Source: Dryomyza anilis
Lineage: Eukaryota > Arthropoda > Insecta > Diptera > Dryomyzidae
Direction: 5' to 3'
Length of the DNA stretch: 64,000 nucleotides
NCBI GenBank assembly: GCA_951804985.1
Contig: OX638132.1
Location: 102,042,026 to 102,106,025, forward strand
Within the stretch, counting starts at the first letter, position 1; each line of letters starts with the position of its first letter. The position numbers and the translations under genes were made by a program. A model generated the notes under the pieces. It did no database searches and was not told where the DNA came from. It saw nothing but the letters and a program-made list of their open reading frames with translations. Below, one piece after another: positions 35,077 through 49,097 of this stretch.

Positions 35077-35690
35077 GGCGCGTTGTGTGGGCGGGTGGGG
35101 CAATCAGTGCAGGAGACGGCGGTTTGAAGTTATCGAATTTAAAACAACAACTACAACAAATTGGAGTAAACAGGTTGCGCGTGGCAAAAATCAAATTGGC
35201 AAAAATTAAAATTAGAACTTGTACAGCGTTGCCAGATTAAATGTAAACTAAAAACTTAAAGAACAGAATTAGGTTCCTAAGCAGCATCATTAAGTGAGCT
35301 AATGTTTTTTTTTTCTCCGTTAACTACAACAACAAATTTGTAAGTATTTCTAGTCTAAGTATTTAGTGTTTAAAAGAAACTAGCAAAAATTTAAAAATGA
35401 ACTATATAAATTAGTCGAAATTTAAGATAAGCAGAAAATTAGTAAAATCTACTGAGATCCCACTATTTTCCAACAGATTTTTAAATATTAAGTTTTTCAA
35501 AGAATATAAAAAAAGTATTTAAAAAATATATAAATTTTAGTATAAATTAAAAAAAAAAGTATAATTTTTCATATAAATTTAATGTTATTGCAAATTTAAT
35601 TTTTTAGTTTTACTATAAATTATTTTTTTTTGTTTTGATTAAAAATTAAAATTTTTTATAATTTTTTTTTTGGTATAAAAGTTTTGCAGT
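35077..35690 (+). other. Probable Dop1R1 3' UTR and flank
   Basis: GC content drops stepwise after about 35130 into A/T-rich DNA with no gene. An ATTAAA hexamer near 35237 could serve as a weak poly(A) signal. No canonical AATAAA was seen before the 16-bp satellite begins near 35690, so the transcript end is not settled. Confidence 0.4.
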
Positions 35691-36945
35691 ATAATAGTTT
35701 TAACAAGAATTTGTACAGCAAAACTGTTTAGTATAAAACAGTTTGTCTGTCAAGCAGTCTGCATATCAATATTACTGTATAACAGCTTTGGTTTAGAACA
35801 GTTATGCAATGCGTCATTTTTATGATAAAGCCACAATTAAAACAAAACAATTTTACTGTACAACAGTGTTCTGCATAACAGTTCCAATATACAAAAATTT
35901 TCTATATGTCAATTTATCAGTATAACAGTTTTTGTGTATAACAGTTTAGCAGTAAAACTTGTATTGTTCAACAGTTAAGCTGTGTAACTGTTTTATTTTA
36001 TAATAGTTTTGCTTTTAAACAGTTGTGCTGTATAATTATTTTCTGTATAACAGTTTTGCTGCATAACTATTAATATAAAACAGTTACGCTATCTACTAGT
36101 GTTCCTGTATAACAGTTTTACAGTATAACAGTTTTACAATATAACAGTTTTACAGTATAACAGTTTTACAGTATAACAGTTTTACAGTATAACAGTTTTA
36201 CAGTATAACAGTTTTAAAGTATAACAGTTTTACAGTTTTACAGTATAATAGTTTTGCGGTGATACAGTTTTGCTGTAAAAAATAAAACCGTTTTCTGTAT
36301 AACACTTTCGCTTAAAACAATTTTGCTATATAAGAGTTTTTTATGCCAGTTTTGTTTTATAACAGTTTTGCTGTATAACAATTGTCTGTATAACAATTTT
36401 CTGTATAATAGTTTTCGTATATAAATGATTTGCTATATAACAGATTTGTTGTATAACAGAATTATTTAATAACAGTAATGTTTTATAATTGTTTTACTGT
36501 ATAACAGTATCGCCGGACAACTATTTTCTGTATAATAGTTTTCTTGTATCACAGTTTTCCTGTATAACAGTTTACTGTATAACACATTTGCTGAACAAAT
36601 ATTTTATAACAGTTTTGTTTTATAACAGTATTGCTATATAACTGAATTTATGTATAACTAATTACTGTAGAATTCTGTCGCTGTATAACAGATATATTTT
36701 ATATCCGTTTTGTTTGATATAAGCTTTTATGCAGTATTGCTGTATAATAGTTTTTTTGTATAACAGTTTTATAGTATAACAGTTTTATAGTATAACAGTT
36801 TTATAGTATAACACTTTTATAGTATAACAGTTTTATAGTATAACAGTTTTGCGATACACAATTTGTCTGTATATCAGTTTTGCTGATAAACAGTCTTTTT
36901 GTATAACAGTTTCATAGAATAGCAGTTTTTACTGTTTAACCGATT
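35690..36945 (+). repeat. 16-bp satellite, degenerate array (CTGTATAACAGTTTTA)
   Basis: Irregular units of TATAACAGTTTTACAG and TATAACAGTTTTGCTG, homogeneous only at about 36110-36230. Same family as 38935-40285. Confidence 0.9.
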
Positions 36946-37844
36946 CATTTTATTTAATTTTTAATTATTTAAAATGTTTTTTTTCTGTACCTTGACTATA
37001 CAAAATTTGGCTTACACATAAATATTGTATAAGTTTTTCCGATTTTTATTATTTTTTAATACCTTTCAATATTTTGAAAAAAAAAAATAGCTTTAAATGA
37101 CATTTTAAAACTAATTTTATTCATAATTATAAATTTTAAAGACTGATTCTGATTATGTTATTCAGATAAACAACTTCTTTAATGTAACTATTTTTTTTAT
37201 TAATTATGAATTGAGTAAAAAAAGCAGAGAGTATGCAGTTATTTATCATAAACAACAGCAAAAATATCTAAAAAAAATTAAATTAAAAAAAAACTAAAAA
37301 ATATTAAAATAATATATTTTTTTTAATTATAAACAATCATTAATTTAAACAAAAAGAATTTTTAACTTATTTTAAAAATTATTTTCTAATATATAAATAA
37401 TAAAATACTTTAAATAATTACAGAAATCTTATTAAATTTTTTATGCGCTAAACATTTGGCACGTCTGAATGAGAAAATTAATTTTCAATTTTCACACTAA
37501 ATCCTTATTCAAATATTAGACACAAATTTGTTTGAAATTTTCACACTAACAGAAATGAGCAACATTTTCTGTTAGCTTGAACACCACGTAGTTTACATGA
37601 CGTATGAGTGATTTCTGATTTCGCAACAACTGAAGCGCGTAATTATTTCAGAAAATTATCAAATGTTGAACTTCTGTGATTTTTAAATAAGGTGTTTAGA
37701 GTAGAATTTAGCATTACATATCTGTATAGCAATTAAACTATATTAATGAATTTCAATTTTAAGTTTAGAAACATTTATTAATAATTGCGGATCGATAACT
37801 TTAAATTCCAAAATCAAATAATTTATAATCAAATAATTTAAAAT
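36946..37844. other. No gene seen
   Basis: AT-rich sequence without recognisable feature. Confidence 0.55.
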
Positions 37845-38550
37845 GAAATGAATTTAAAAAAATTTATATTAAATGAATTGACAAAATTGAAATGAATTGA
37901 AATGAATTTAAATCAATTGAAATGAATTGAAAAACAATTGAAAAGAATTGAAATGAATTGAAATGAATTTAAATCAATTGAAATGAATTGAAATGAATTT
38001 AAATCAATTGAAATGAATTGAAATGAATTGAAATGAATTGAAATGAATTGAAATGAATTGAAATGAATTGAAATGAATTGAAATGAATTGAAATGAAATG
38101 AAATGAAATGAATTGAAATGAATTGAAATGAATTGAAATGAACTGAAATGAATTGAAAATAATTGAAATGAATTGAAATGAATTGAAATGAATTGAAATG
38201 AATTGAAATGAATTGAAATGAATTGAAATGAAATGAATTGAAATGAATTGAAATGAATTGAAATTAATTGAAATTAATTGAAATTAATTGAAATTAATTG
38301 AAATGAATTGAAATGAATTGAAATGAATTAAAATGAATTGAAATGAATTGAAATGGATTGAAATAAATTGAAATGAATTGAAATGAAATGAATTGAAGTG
38401 AATTGAAATGAATTAAAATGATTTGAAATAAATTGAATTGATGAATTGAATTGAATGAATTGAAACTAACTGAAATGAATTGAAAAGAATTGAAATGATT
38501 TGAAAAGGATTCAAATAAATTGAAATGAATTGAAATACATTGAAATGCAT
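37845..38550 (+). repeat. 10-bp satellite, GAATTGAAAT
   Basis: Tandem GAATTGAAAT with occasional ATG-AAATG slips and T or A substitutions; most uniform at about 38000-38320. No coding content. Confidence 0.95.
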
Positions 38551-38934
38551 TGCCTTAATAGAAAAAAAAACAACAAAAAATACATTGCAGCACAGCACAG
38601 CGTAAAACAGCCAACAGCATAAAACAAATAACTTTATTTTTGCACAATTGATGCCACAAGTTTTTGCATTTTTTATTTCTTTGTTATATTTTTTTTGCAG
38701 CGATTACGTGTCTGCGATTTATGTGTTTCACAATTAAAACTGCATTGCTCGAAGATGAGTTGCTCAGACATTAGTTTCTTTGAGTTTTGTTTTATTTTCT
38801 TGTTTATTGTGATTAAATAAATCGCACATTTTTTATTTATTTTTTTATTTAATTATTTTTTTTTTTTGGTTCTTGTTGATTACAATAGCGGCGATTGGAA
38901 TGAAACCAGGTGAAAAATTAATCTGCGCTGGTAC
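38551..38934. other. No gene seen
   Basis: A/T-rich spacer between the 10-bp and 16-bp arrays. Confidence 0.55.
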
Positions 38935-40285
38935 GTGTTTTAAAACAGTTCATTGTATAACAGTTCATTGTATAACAGTTTTATTGTACAACAGTACGGC
39001 CGTATACATGTTTTACTATATAACAGTTTTACTGTATAACAGTTTTACTGTATAACAGTTTTACTGTATAACAGTTTTACTGTATAACAGTTTTACTGTA
39101 TAACAGTTTTACTGTATAACAGTTTTACTGTATAACAGTTTTACTGTATAACAGTTTTGTTGTATAACAGTTTTACTGTATAACAGTTTTACTGTATAAC
39201 AGTTTTACTGTATAACAGTTTTACTGTATAACAGTTTTACTGTATAACAGTTTTACTGTATAACAGTTTTACTGTATAACAGTTTTACTGTATAACAGTT
39301 TTACTGTATAACAGTTTTACTGTATAACAGTTTTACTGTATAACAGTTTTACTGTATAACAGTTTTACTGTATAACAGTTTTCCTGCAAAACAGTTATGC
39401 TGAATAACAGTTTTATTGTACAACAGTGCTGTTTAACAGTTTTACTGTATAACAGTTTTACAGTATAACAGTTTTGCTGTATAACAGTTTTACTGTATAA
39501 CAGTTTTACTGTATAACAGTTTCACTGTATAACAGTTTTACTGTATAAAAGTTTTACTGTATAACAGTTTTACTGTATAACAGTTTTACTGTATACCAGT
39601 TTTCCTGCAAAACAGTTATGCTGAATAACAGTTTTATTGTACAACAGTATTGCTGTTTGAGAGTTTTACTGTATAACAGTTTTGTTGTATAACAGTTTTA
39701 CTGTATAACAGTTTTACTGTATAACAGTTTTACTGTATAACAGTTTTACTGTATAGTTATGTACTATATAGTTATGTACTATACAGTTATGCTGAATAAC
39801 AGTTTTATTGTACAACAGTATTGCTGTTTGACAGTTTTACTGTATAACAGTTTTGTTGTATAACAGTTTTACTGTATAACAGTTTTACTGTATAACAGTT
39901 TTACTGTATAACAGTTTTACTGTATAACAGTTTTACTGTATAACAGTTTTACTGTATAACAGTTTTACTGTATAACAGTTTTACTGTATAACAGTTTTAT
40001 TGTATAACAGTTTTACTGTATAACAGATTTACTGCAAAACAGTTATGCTGTATAACAGTTTTACTATATAACAGTTTTACTGTATAACAGCTTTACTGTA
40101 TTACAGTTTTATTGTATAACAGTTTTACTGTATAACAGATTTACTGCAAAACAGTTATGCTGTATAACAGTTTTACTGAATAACAGTTTTACTGTATAAC
40201 AGATTTACTGTATAACAGCTTAACTGTATTACAGTTTTACTATACCAGTTTTACTCTATAGCAGTTTTACTTTATACCAGTTGAC
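38935..40285 (+). repeat. 16-bp satellite, homogeneous array (TTTTACTGTATAACAG)
   Basis: Long runs of exact TTTTACTGTATAACAG, for example 39005-39370, with larger repeats marked by CAGTTATGCTGAATAACAG and a TGCTGTTTGA variant (about 39380, 39610, 39785). Each unit contains the dyad ACTGT-ATA-ACAGT. Confidence 0.95.
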
Positions 40286-41229
40286 AGTATTACTCCGACT
40301 TCTACACTTTCAAACAATGAAAGTTTTCTTGTCATTGTCAACAACATCTGTTTTTTTAATCCCCAACAACAACACTTTTTTTGTTAAGGACCTTCAGCAG
40401 TTGAGCCTTTAATTATAATCGCGAATCTCTGTCGTATTTGTCTGCGCCACTTTATGTCGGAGTAATTAAGATAATGCGTCGTATTCTTCGTCTTCATCTT
40501 ATTCAGTATTACTTCTTGTTGCCACATGATGCTTGGCTGCCACCTTGAGGTGTTTGTGACCCCTTCCGGCAAGTGTTGCGTTTCTCTTGAATAATGAGCA
40601 ACTGCGTCGCGTTTAACCACAAACGACGCATTAAACACGATGCCAGTCAAGTCCTGCGGCGAACTCTGGAGGCGCTCATTTAGGATGTGCACAATTTAAA
40701 CAAACTCACGTTGTTCACTGTTGGCAAATATTGGTGTCTTTTGTTATGCGATGTCTACGTATTTTTCAAGGATACAAGTTCAAGATTTGTGTAAATATAA
40801 ACAGCTTTAATTTAAGATTTTTGTCTACTAATACAGTTTACAACATGAAAATCGAATTATTTCAAGCTTAAAATTTAAAACATTTTGTTGATTTGCAAAA
40901 ATTCCATTGAATGTCACTCATACGTCATGTGTTACAGGTTAATGTTGCCTCTGTGGAACTTGTTTTTCTGCGTGTTTTAATTAATTTCCATGTGTCAATC
41001 ACTCATTCGTGAAACTTGTGAATTTATTCACCAGTGAGCGTGGAATTGTGTTAAGCGAGGAAAATTACAAAATTATTACAAAATCTGTGTATTGCCTGGT
41101 TAGCTGCCTGTCAGTATAACTGGCAATTAGAGCTTCAGTGGACAGGTATAAAAAACTCTCAAATAAATTTAAATATTTTACAATCCTCATAGGAATTAAG
41201 AGCAGCTTTTAAAAATGTAAATTTAATGA
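40286..41229. other. No gene assigned; minus-strand open frame at 40384-40692
   Basis: The 102-codon minus frame (starting MHILNERLQSSPQDLTGIVF) is non-repetitive and sits in GC-richer DNA, but I recognise no domain. The remainder to 41229 shows nothing. Confidence 0.25.
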
Positions 41230-41400
41230 GGTGGAATGAAACATTTAATTTTTAGCGAAAAATTTAATATTAGTTAAAAATTTAATTATTAGTGAAAAGT
41301 TTAAGTTTTAGTGAAAATTTATTATTTAGTAAAAATTGTTTAGTTGATTGAATCAATGAATTTTTAGTAAAAACATTAATTTTTAGTGAAAAAGTGAAGA
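41230..41400 (+). repeat. Decayed 19-bp satellite fragment
   Basis: AATTTTTAGCGAAAAATTT, AATTATTAGTGAAAAGTTT and AATTTTTAGTGAAAAAGTG resemble units of the array at 9256-10640. Confidence 0.6.
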
Positions 41401-42250
41401 ATTTACATTTTCTGTTAATCGCATATTTTATATTTGCATTGCAATAATTTCAATTATTGCGTAAAATATGTTTTACATATTTATTTAATTTATTTACTTA
41501 AAAAATTAATAATAAAATGTTTACATTATTTAATGTTTGGAAATGTAAAATAGCAAATAACAGATTAAATATCGTGCTTCACAGAATTGGCGCAAATTGG
41601 CGAACATTTTCGCTACTTTTTATTGACTGAATTTTGAATATATATTTTACTCTTTATAAGTTCAAAATGCCATGGACAAAATTGCGCTTTTAATATTCCA
41701 TTTATTTATAATAAATACAATTTTGAACAACAAATAGATTTACAAGGCCTCAATAATTGTGCAAAAACAAAACAGAATCTCATAAAAAAAAACTCATATA
41801 TTTTATTTTTAAAATTTTCATAAATATTGTTTCACCTACCGTTAAATTCATGTCTTGCTCAAGGATACAATCCATGAAATATGCAAATATGTGTCCTATA
41901 ATCGACGTATTACATGAGATTTTAAAATTATTTTCTACTTTATTTTTGCGCATCGGAATAAAGTCTGTCTAAGAATTTTTAAAACGATGCTCCTAACGTG
42001 AACCTTTTCTGCAAATCAACTATTTATTTAATACTTTGTGGTATTAAAGTTGAAAAATGCCATCAAATTTGCCTGACACATTGAGATAATGCGAACCGTC
42101 GAGCTGTCAAATAATAACGAGCATGCCTAACAGGGTCCTGCAGCCTTTAATTCCTTTGGCAAACTGAAGTCCTGAGTGTTGCCACCTTTTTTGCATTCCA
42201 AAGGCTGCAAAACAACGATTCAAATATTCGAATAAGTGAAATCGACATAA
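41401..42250. other. No gene seen
   Basis: AT-rich; a GC-richer stretch at 42105-42245 (CAGGGTCCTGCAGCC) borders the 8-bp array and shows no gene. Confidence 0.5.
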
Positions 42251-45200
42251 TATAAAAATATAAAAATATAAAAATATAAAAATATAAAAATATAAAAATA
42301 TAAAAATATAAAAATATAAAAATATAAAAATATAAAAATATAAAAATATAAAAATATAAAAATATAAAAATATAAAAATATAAAAATATAAAAATATAAA
42401 AATATAAAAATATAAAAATATAAAAATATAAAAATATAAAAATATAAAAATATAAAAATATAAAAATATAAAAATATAAAAATATAAAAATATAAAAATA
42501 TAAAAATATAAAAATATAAAAATATAAAAATATAAAAATATAAAAATATAAAAATATAAAAATATAAAAATATAAAAATATAAAAATATAAAAATATAAA
42601 AATATAAAAATATAAAAATATAAAAATATAAAAATATAAAAATATAAAAATATAAAAATATAAAAATATAAAAATATAAAAATATAAAAATATAAAAATA
42701 TAAAAATATAAAAATATAAAAATATAAAAATATAAAAATATAAAAATATAAAAATATAAAAATATAAAAATATAAAAATATAAAAATATAAAAATATAAA
42801 AATATAAAAATATAAAAATATAAAAATATAAAAATATAAAAATATAAAAATATAAAAATATAAAAATATAAAAATATAAAAATATAAAAATATAAAAATA
42901 TAAAAATATAAAAATATAAAAATATAAAAATATAAAAATATAAAAATATAAAAATATAAAAATATAAAAATATAAAAATATAAAAATATAAAAATATAAA
43001 AATATAAAAATATAAAAATATAAAAATATAAAAATATAAAAATATAAAAATATAAAAATATAAAAATATAAAAATATAAAAATATAAAAATATAAAAATA
43101 TAAAAATATAAAAATATAAAAATATAAAAATATAAAAATATAAAAATATAAAAATATAAAAATATAAAAATATAAAAATATAAAAATATAAAAATATAAA
43201 AATATAAAAATATAAAAATATAAAAATATAAAAATATAAAAATATAAAAATATAAAAATATAAAAATATAAAAATATAAAAATATAAAAATATAAAAATA
43301 TAAAAATATAAAAATATAAAAATATAAAAATATAAAAATATAAAAATATAAAAATATAAAAATATAAAAATATAAAAATATAAAAATATAAAAATATAAA
43401 AATATAAAAATATAAAAATATAAAAATATAAAAATATAAAAATATAAAAATATAAAAATATAAAAATATAAAAATATAAAAATATAAAAATATAAAAATA
43501 TAAAAATATAAAAATATAAAAATATAAAAATATAAAAATATAAAAATATAAAAATATAAAAATATAAAAATATAAAAATATAAAAATATAAAAATATAAA
43601 AATATAAAAATATAAAAATATAAAAATATAAAAATATAAAAATATAAAAATATAAAAATATAAAAATATAAAAATATAAAAATATAAAAATATAAAAATA
43701 TAAAAATATAAAAATATAAAAATATAAAAATATAAAAATATAAAAATATAAAAATATAAAAATATAAAAATATAAAAATATAAAAATATAAAAATATAAA
43801 AATATAAAAATATAAAAATATAAAAATATAAAAATATAAAAATATAAAAATATAAAAATATAAAAATATAAAAATATAAAAATATAAAAATATAAAAATA
43901 TAAAAATATAAAAATATAAAAATATAAAAATATAAAAATATAAAAATATAAAAATATAAAAATATAAAAATATAAAAATATAAAAATATAAAAATATAAA
44001 AATATAAAAATATAAAAATATAAAAATATAAAAATATAAAAATATAAAAATATAAAAATATAAAAATATAAAAATATAAAAATATAAAAATATAAAAATA
44101 TAAAAATATAAAAATATAAAAATATAAAAATATAAAAATATAAAAATATAAAAATATAAAAATATAAAAATATAAAAATATAAAAATATAAAAATATAAA
44201 AATATAAAAATATAAAAATATAAAAATATAAAAATATAAAAATATAAAAATATAAAAATATAAAAATATAAAAATATAAAAATATAAAAATATAAAAATA
44301 TAAAAATATAAAAATATAAAAATATAAAAATATAAAAATATAAAAATATAAAAATATAAAAATATAAAAATATAAAAATATAAAAATATAAAAATATAAA
44401 AATATAAAAATATAAAAATATAAAAATATAAAAATATAAAAATATAAAAATATAAAAATATAAAAATATAAAAATATAAAAATATAAAAATATAAAAATA
44501 TAAAAATATAAAAATATAAAAATATAAAAATATAAAAATATAAAAATATAAAAATATAAAAATATAAAAATATAAAAATATAAAAATATAAAAATATAAA
44601 AATATAAAAATATAAAAATATAAAAATATAAAAATATAAAAATATAAAAATATAAAAATATAAAAATATAAAAATATAAAAATATAAAAATATAAAAATA
44701 TAAAAATATAAAAATATAAAAATATAAAAATATAAAAATATAAAAATATAAAAATATAAAAATATAAAAATATAAAAATATAAAAATATAAAAATATAAA
44801 AATATAAAAATATAAAAATATAAAAATATAAAAATATAAAAATATAAAAATATAAAAATATAAAAATATAAAAATATAAAAATATAAAAATATAAAAATA
44901 TAAAAATATAAAAATATAAAAATATAAAAATATAAAAATATAAAAATATAAAAATATAAAAATATAAAAATATAAAAATATAAAAATATAAAAATATAAA
45001 AATATAAAAATATATAAATATAAAAATATAAAAATATAAAAATATAAAAATATAAAAATATAAAAATATAAAAATATAAAACTATAAAAATATAAAAATA
45101 TAAAAATATAAAAATATAAAAATATAAAAATATAAAAATATAAAAATATAAAAATATAAAAATATAAAAATATAAAAATATAAAAATATAAAAATATAAA

Positions 45201-45270
45201 AATATAAAAATATAAAAATATAAAAATATAAAAATATAAAAATATAAAAATATAAAAATATAAAAATATA
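42251..45270 (+). repeat. 8-bp satellite, TATAAAAA, about 3.0 kb nearly perfect
   Basis: About 377 head-to-tail TATAAAAA units. By eye only two deviations appear, near 45013 (TATATAAATA) and near 45080 (AAACTATAAAA), both at the right end. The unit is a consensus TATA-box word on the + strand. The minus strand is open for 1055 codons because a period of 8 reads as an 8-residue peptide repeat; this is not a protein gene. Confidence 0.98.
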
Positions 45271-46869
45271 ACATAAAAATTCTAATAATCGAAATAAATA
45301 AAAATGCAAATAATAAAATAAATCTTTATATCCTGTTTGATATCCTTAAAAGTTCTTAAATACATAAAAACCATAGCTGACAACAATAACAACAACAACC
45401 ATTTTTTTGTTTAGCGTCATGCTCGTCATCAGCTTCTCTGCCTCGATGACATTTGCAAAAAATGTTTTTTTTTTGTTTTTTCAAATATTCAAATTTTAGC
45501 ACTTTTACATCCGCTTTACGCACTTAATCCCCAGAGCAAATCCTTCGGGTCTCGTCGTGCTTTAGGAACTTTAATCACTGTCAACACATTTCGTCAGCAC
45601 CCCTACTTAGTACTGCGATGTGATTCCTTAGAGTCCATGGTATCGAATAAAAAAAAACCCTACTTTTATTACAACGACGAAGTGTTTATTTTATAACTTA
45701 TTTAACAGCCAGTCCTATAATTCTATGACCTTCTAGGCAGCAGCCTTCCTTCGGAATTTCTCTCTTTTTTATTTCATTTGTGATTTTGGCTCTGTGCCCA
45801 AAACTCTTTTATTACCCTCCTCATCAATGCTTTATTAATTTATTCCAAGTTTTTATGTTTTCTTCACACATGTTGCATCTGGGTTCTAATCATGACCCGG
45901 TCACGCCTGTGCGGGTAATAAATAACGTAGGCTGTAAAGAGAGGTTCTACGTACGGCATGCTAAAGAGATGTTGAGACACTATGGTCTGAATAAGGAATT
46001 TGGCCTGTTGCTTGTTTTTTCGTATTTCTTTAAAGAAAGGGCATATTTTTCATTTAGAAGTTTGAAGAAACCTTAATATTAAAGTCCACTCTATAAAAAA
46101 GCCTATCATTCTAAATGAAATAAAGTCGACCATAAAAATTCCAACTAAAAAGTCATTTTTAATTCGTTTATTTTTTAGGCTGATTTAATTAAAAATTGAT
46201 AGAATATTTTAAAACAAATTTTAGTAATCTTTAATAATTATACCCCGGTGCTTTTTTTCCAATTAAATAATAATACTTTCAAAAAAGCTCTTAGCTCTTA
46301 ATTCTAAAAACGGAAATAATTAAAATTACCAACTAATAATAAATTTATTGAATTATCAATATGCTTATCATAATCATCATTATCTTAGCAAAGTTTTCCG
46401 ATGCAATATTATTTGAGCCATAATTAAACATTAAAGTTTCGCCTTGAAATTAGTTTTGAAGCACACAGCTCTCTGCGATGCGGTACGTAATTCAATTATT
46501 AACCAAAACTTGCAGCATTTACTAAACTTCAGAATGATGATGGATAGAATTGATGATAATCAATATTTTGCAATTATAACAAGGCAAAAATATTGCAGCA
46601 CCACGTCACAAGATTTGCATTCATTGTTCAATTTGGCACAAATTCAATAAAATAAAAAATAATAAAACTTTGTGTTCAATTCAAATAAAATGAAATACAG
46701 CAGCCATTATTGAACGACAGAATACGGCAATAGCAACATCTTCAGCAGCATTAAAACAGCAGTTGACACACATAAAACAAACTTCTTTCATTTGTAACTA
46801 TGAAATATAATAAAATTTTGATTTACATTTCAATTAAATTTGCACAATTGAATTGAAAAGCAAAAGAAT
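45271..46869. other. No gene seen
   Basis: Plus frames at 45780-46076 and 46444-46650 are non-repetitive but match nothing I know and lack supporting splice context. Confidence 0.45.
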
Positions 46870-48250
46870 ACTTGAACAACTCAGCAGGCAGATGATGATT
46901 ATGAGAAAAATATTTGATGACTGTAATAAACAACTCATGATTTTAACGTAATGGATAATGATTGATGCAAGGAAAATATGTTTATGTTAAGACCAACATA
47001 TGATAATATCGAAAGTTGTTCATATATAAGCGACAGAATATGAATTTGAAGAAAAAAAGTGTTAGAAAGTATAATGATTTGATGAAAAAGATGATGGTTT
47101 TGAGAAAAATATGATAATTGTTAGAATATTTTAGTAATTATGAGAAACAGTTTATGATAAAGCGAAAAATAAGAAGATTATTGTTAAAATAGGATGATTT
47201 GAGATAGATATGATTAAGATGAGAAAAATATGGTAGCTATGATATGAAGGTTGTACAGTAAATGTTTGTAATCATTGGGGAAAACATTATGATAATTATG
47301 AAAATAATATGATTATGTAAAAATATGGAGATTTCAGCAAAAACTGATGACTGCGGGAAACATTATGATGTTAGGAAAAAAATATGATGAGTGCAAGTAA
47401 AAGTTAATTACTGTAAGGAATAGTTTATGATTATGAGAAAAGATGCTGAATATGAGGAAAATATTATGATTAGCAGAAACATAATGATTGTAAGGAAAAC
47501 TTAAGACTTGAAAGAAAAAAAAATTATGAATTATAAGGTAAAGATGATGGTTTATAAAAGAGAAAAAAGTTTATAAAACGGCATAGGTGATAATAATAAG
47601 GATTTTTTTTAAATTTGAGGTCAATATGAGAAGAACGTTCAAAATTATGTTTCAAATATAATGTTTATGAGAAAAATATAATGGTTTTATGTTTATGAAA
47701 AAAATATGACTTTTCTTAGGAAATGATGATGGTTAAGAGGAAAACATAATGATTATAACGAAAACATGATGGCTCTTTGGAAAATTATATGATTACGATA
47801 AAAATATGTTGATTATGTCAAAAATATGATGATTATTTAGAAAAAAAAATAACTTCAAGAAAAATATGATATGAAAGGAAGAGGATTATAAAAAGAAAAA
47901 TAAAAAATTATAATAAGAGTACCATATGCTAATGAGGTAAATATGATAATTGTAGGAATATTTTATGATTATAAGATGTTGATTAAACGGAAATGATTAT
48001 GGTTATGGAAAAAATTATTATTATGAGGAAAAGATGAAGATTTTTAAGGAATATCTGATTATTGGGAAATATGATGCTTATGAGGACAATATAATAACTG
48101 TGTGGATAATATGACGGTTAGGAAAACTTTATGATTGATGGAAAACTTTAAGGTAATGGGCAAAATATTATGATTATGAGAAAAGGATTATTTTAGGCAG
48201 ATATGATAATTATGTGAAATAAGTTAATGACTATCAGGATAATTTGAGGA
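46870..48250 (+). repeat. Degenerate ~20-bp satellite (ATGATTATGAGAAAAATATG), left part
   Basis: Loose repeats of GATGATTATGAGAAAAATAT with heavy divergence, purine-biased on the + strand. Confidence 0.75.
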
Positions 48251-48251
48251 A

Positions 48252-49097
48252 CACAGAAAAAAAAATGTACTTCATATTGTTGAATTCCGTTCTTTAAACC
48301 ATGATTATTTGTATTGAAGAACCATTCATAATATTAATGACTAATCTCATCAATGCAATGAATGCTTTCATAAATATGAAGAACACTTGGTAACGGTCGA
48401 AAAAATCTTCTACAATATGATGAACTGTATATGAAGAATACGTTTCATCATATTAATGAACCAAAATAATAAATACAACATATATGTTCATCATATTGAA
48501 GAACGCTGTTCATTAAATCAAATTTCTATTAACATATTTTTTTTCGTTCATTTTTTGCCGTACTTCTCAGTTCTCAAGTAGTTCTTGTATGTTATTTCTT
48601 ATATAATGCTTGGTCGACATGCATAAATTATTGAAATGTGTTATAATATATTTATTATAATTACAACTTTTTTTAATAAAAAGTTATAATCATAAAAAAT
48701 ATATTTTTGAAAAAAAAAAATTTTTTGGATTTCTTTTTTTTTTTGAAAAAATCTATTTTTGAAAACATTTTTTTTTTTGGAATTTTTTTTTTGACAATTT
48801 TTTTTTTCGGAACAATTTTTTTTCCGAATTTTTTTTTAAATTATTTACTGTTATTTTTTAAATAAAATTTGTACAACATTTTTTTTCGAAACATTTTATA
48901 AAAAAAATTTGAACAAATTCATCAATATGACAATTCAAATTCATTGTATTGAATATTTTGTTCATATATATAATGACTACATTCATTAATATGTCATTTA
49001 ATGAACGGTGGTATCAATATGATGAATCTGGTAGTTGGTGAAAAAATTCATAATATTTATGAATAAATTCATCATATGGAAGATTTTTTTTCTGTGA
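48252..49097 (+). mobile_element. CACAGAAAAAA-ended element, copy 1
   Basis: Starts CACAGAAAAAAAA and ends TTTTTTTTCTGTG, flanked by AA on both sides. It has many short palindromic phrases (TTCATCATATTGAAGAAC) near each end and a T-rich centre (about 48700-48890). It splits the degenerate 20-bp array, and the same order of phrases is found at 53018-53646 (inverted) and 53770-54603. Confidence 0.8.

Noticed and set aside
34477..35240. Minus-strand and +1-frame open readings across the Dop1R1 last exon
   Set aside because: Shadows of the GC-rich coding exon and its triplet-rich 3' region; the + frame encoding TM6-TM7 explains the sequence.
38935..40285. Regular 16-bp repeats as a CRISPR array
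   Set aside because: Units are contiguous with no unique spacers, in a eukaryotic genome.
42107..45274. 1055-codon minus-strand open frame (YIFIFLYF repeats) as a giant membrane protein
   Set aside because: It is the reading of an 8-bp satellite; an 8-bp unit gives an 8-residue repeat in every open frame. There is no non-repetitive domain.
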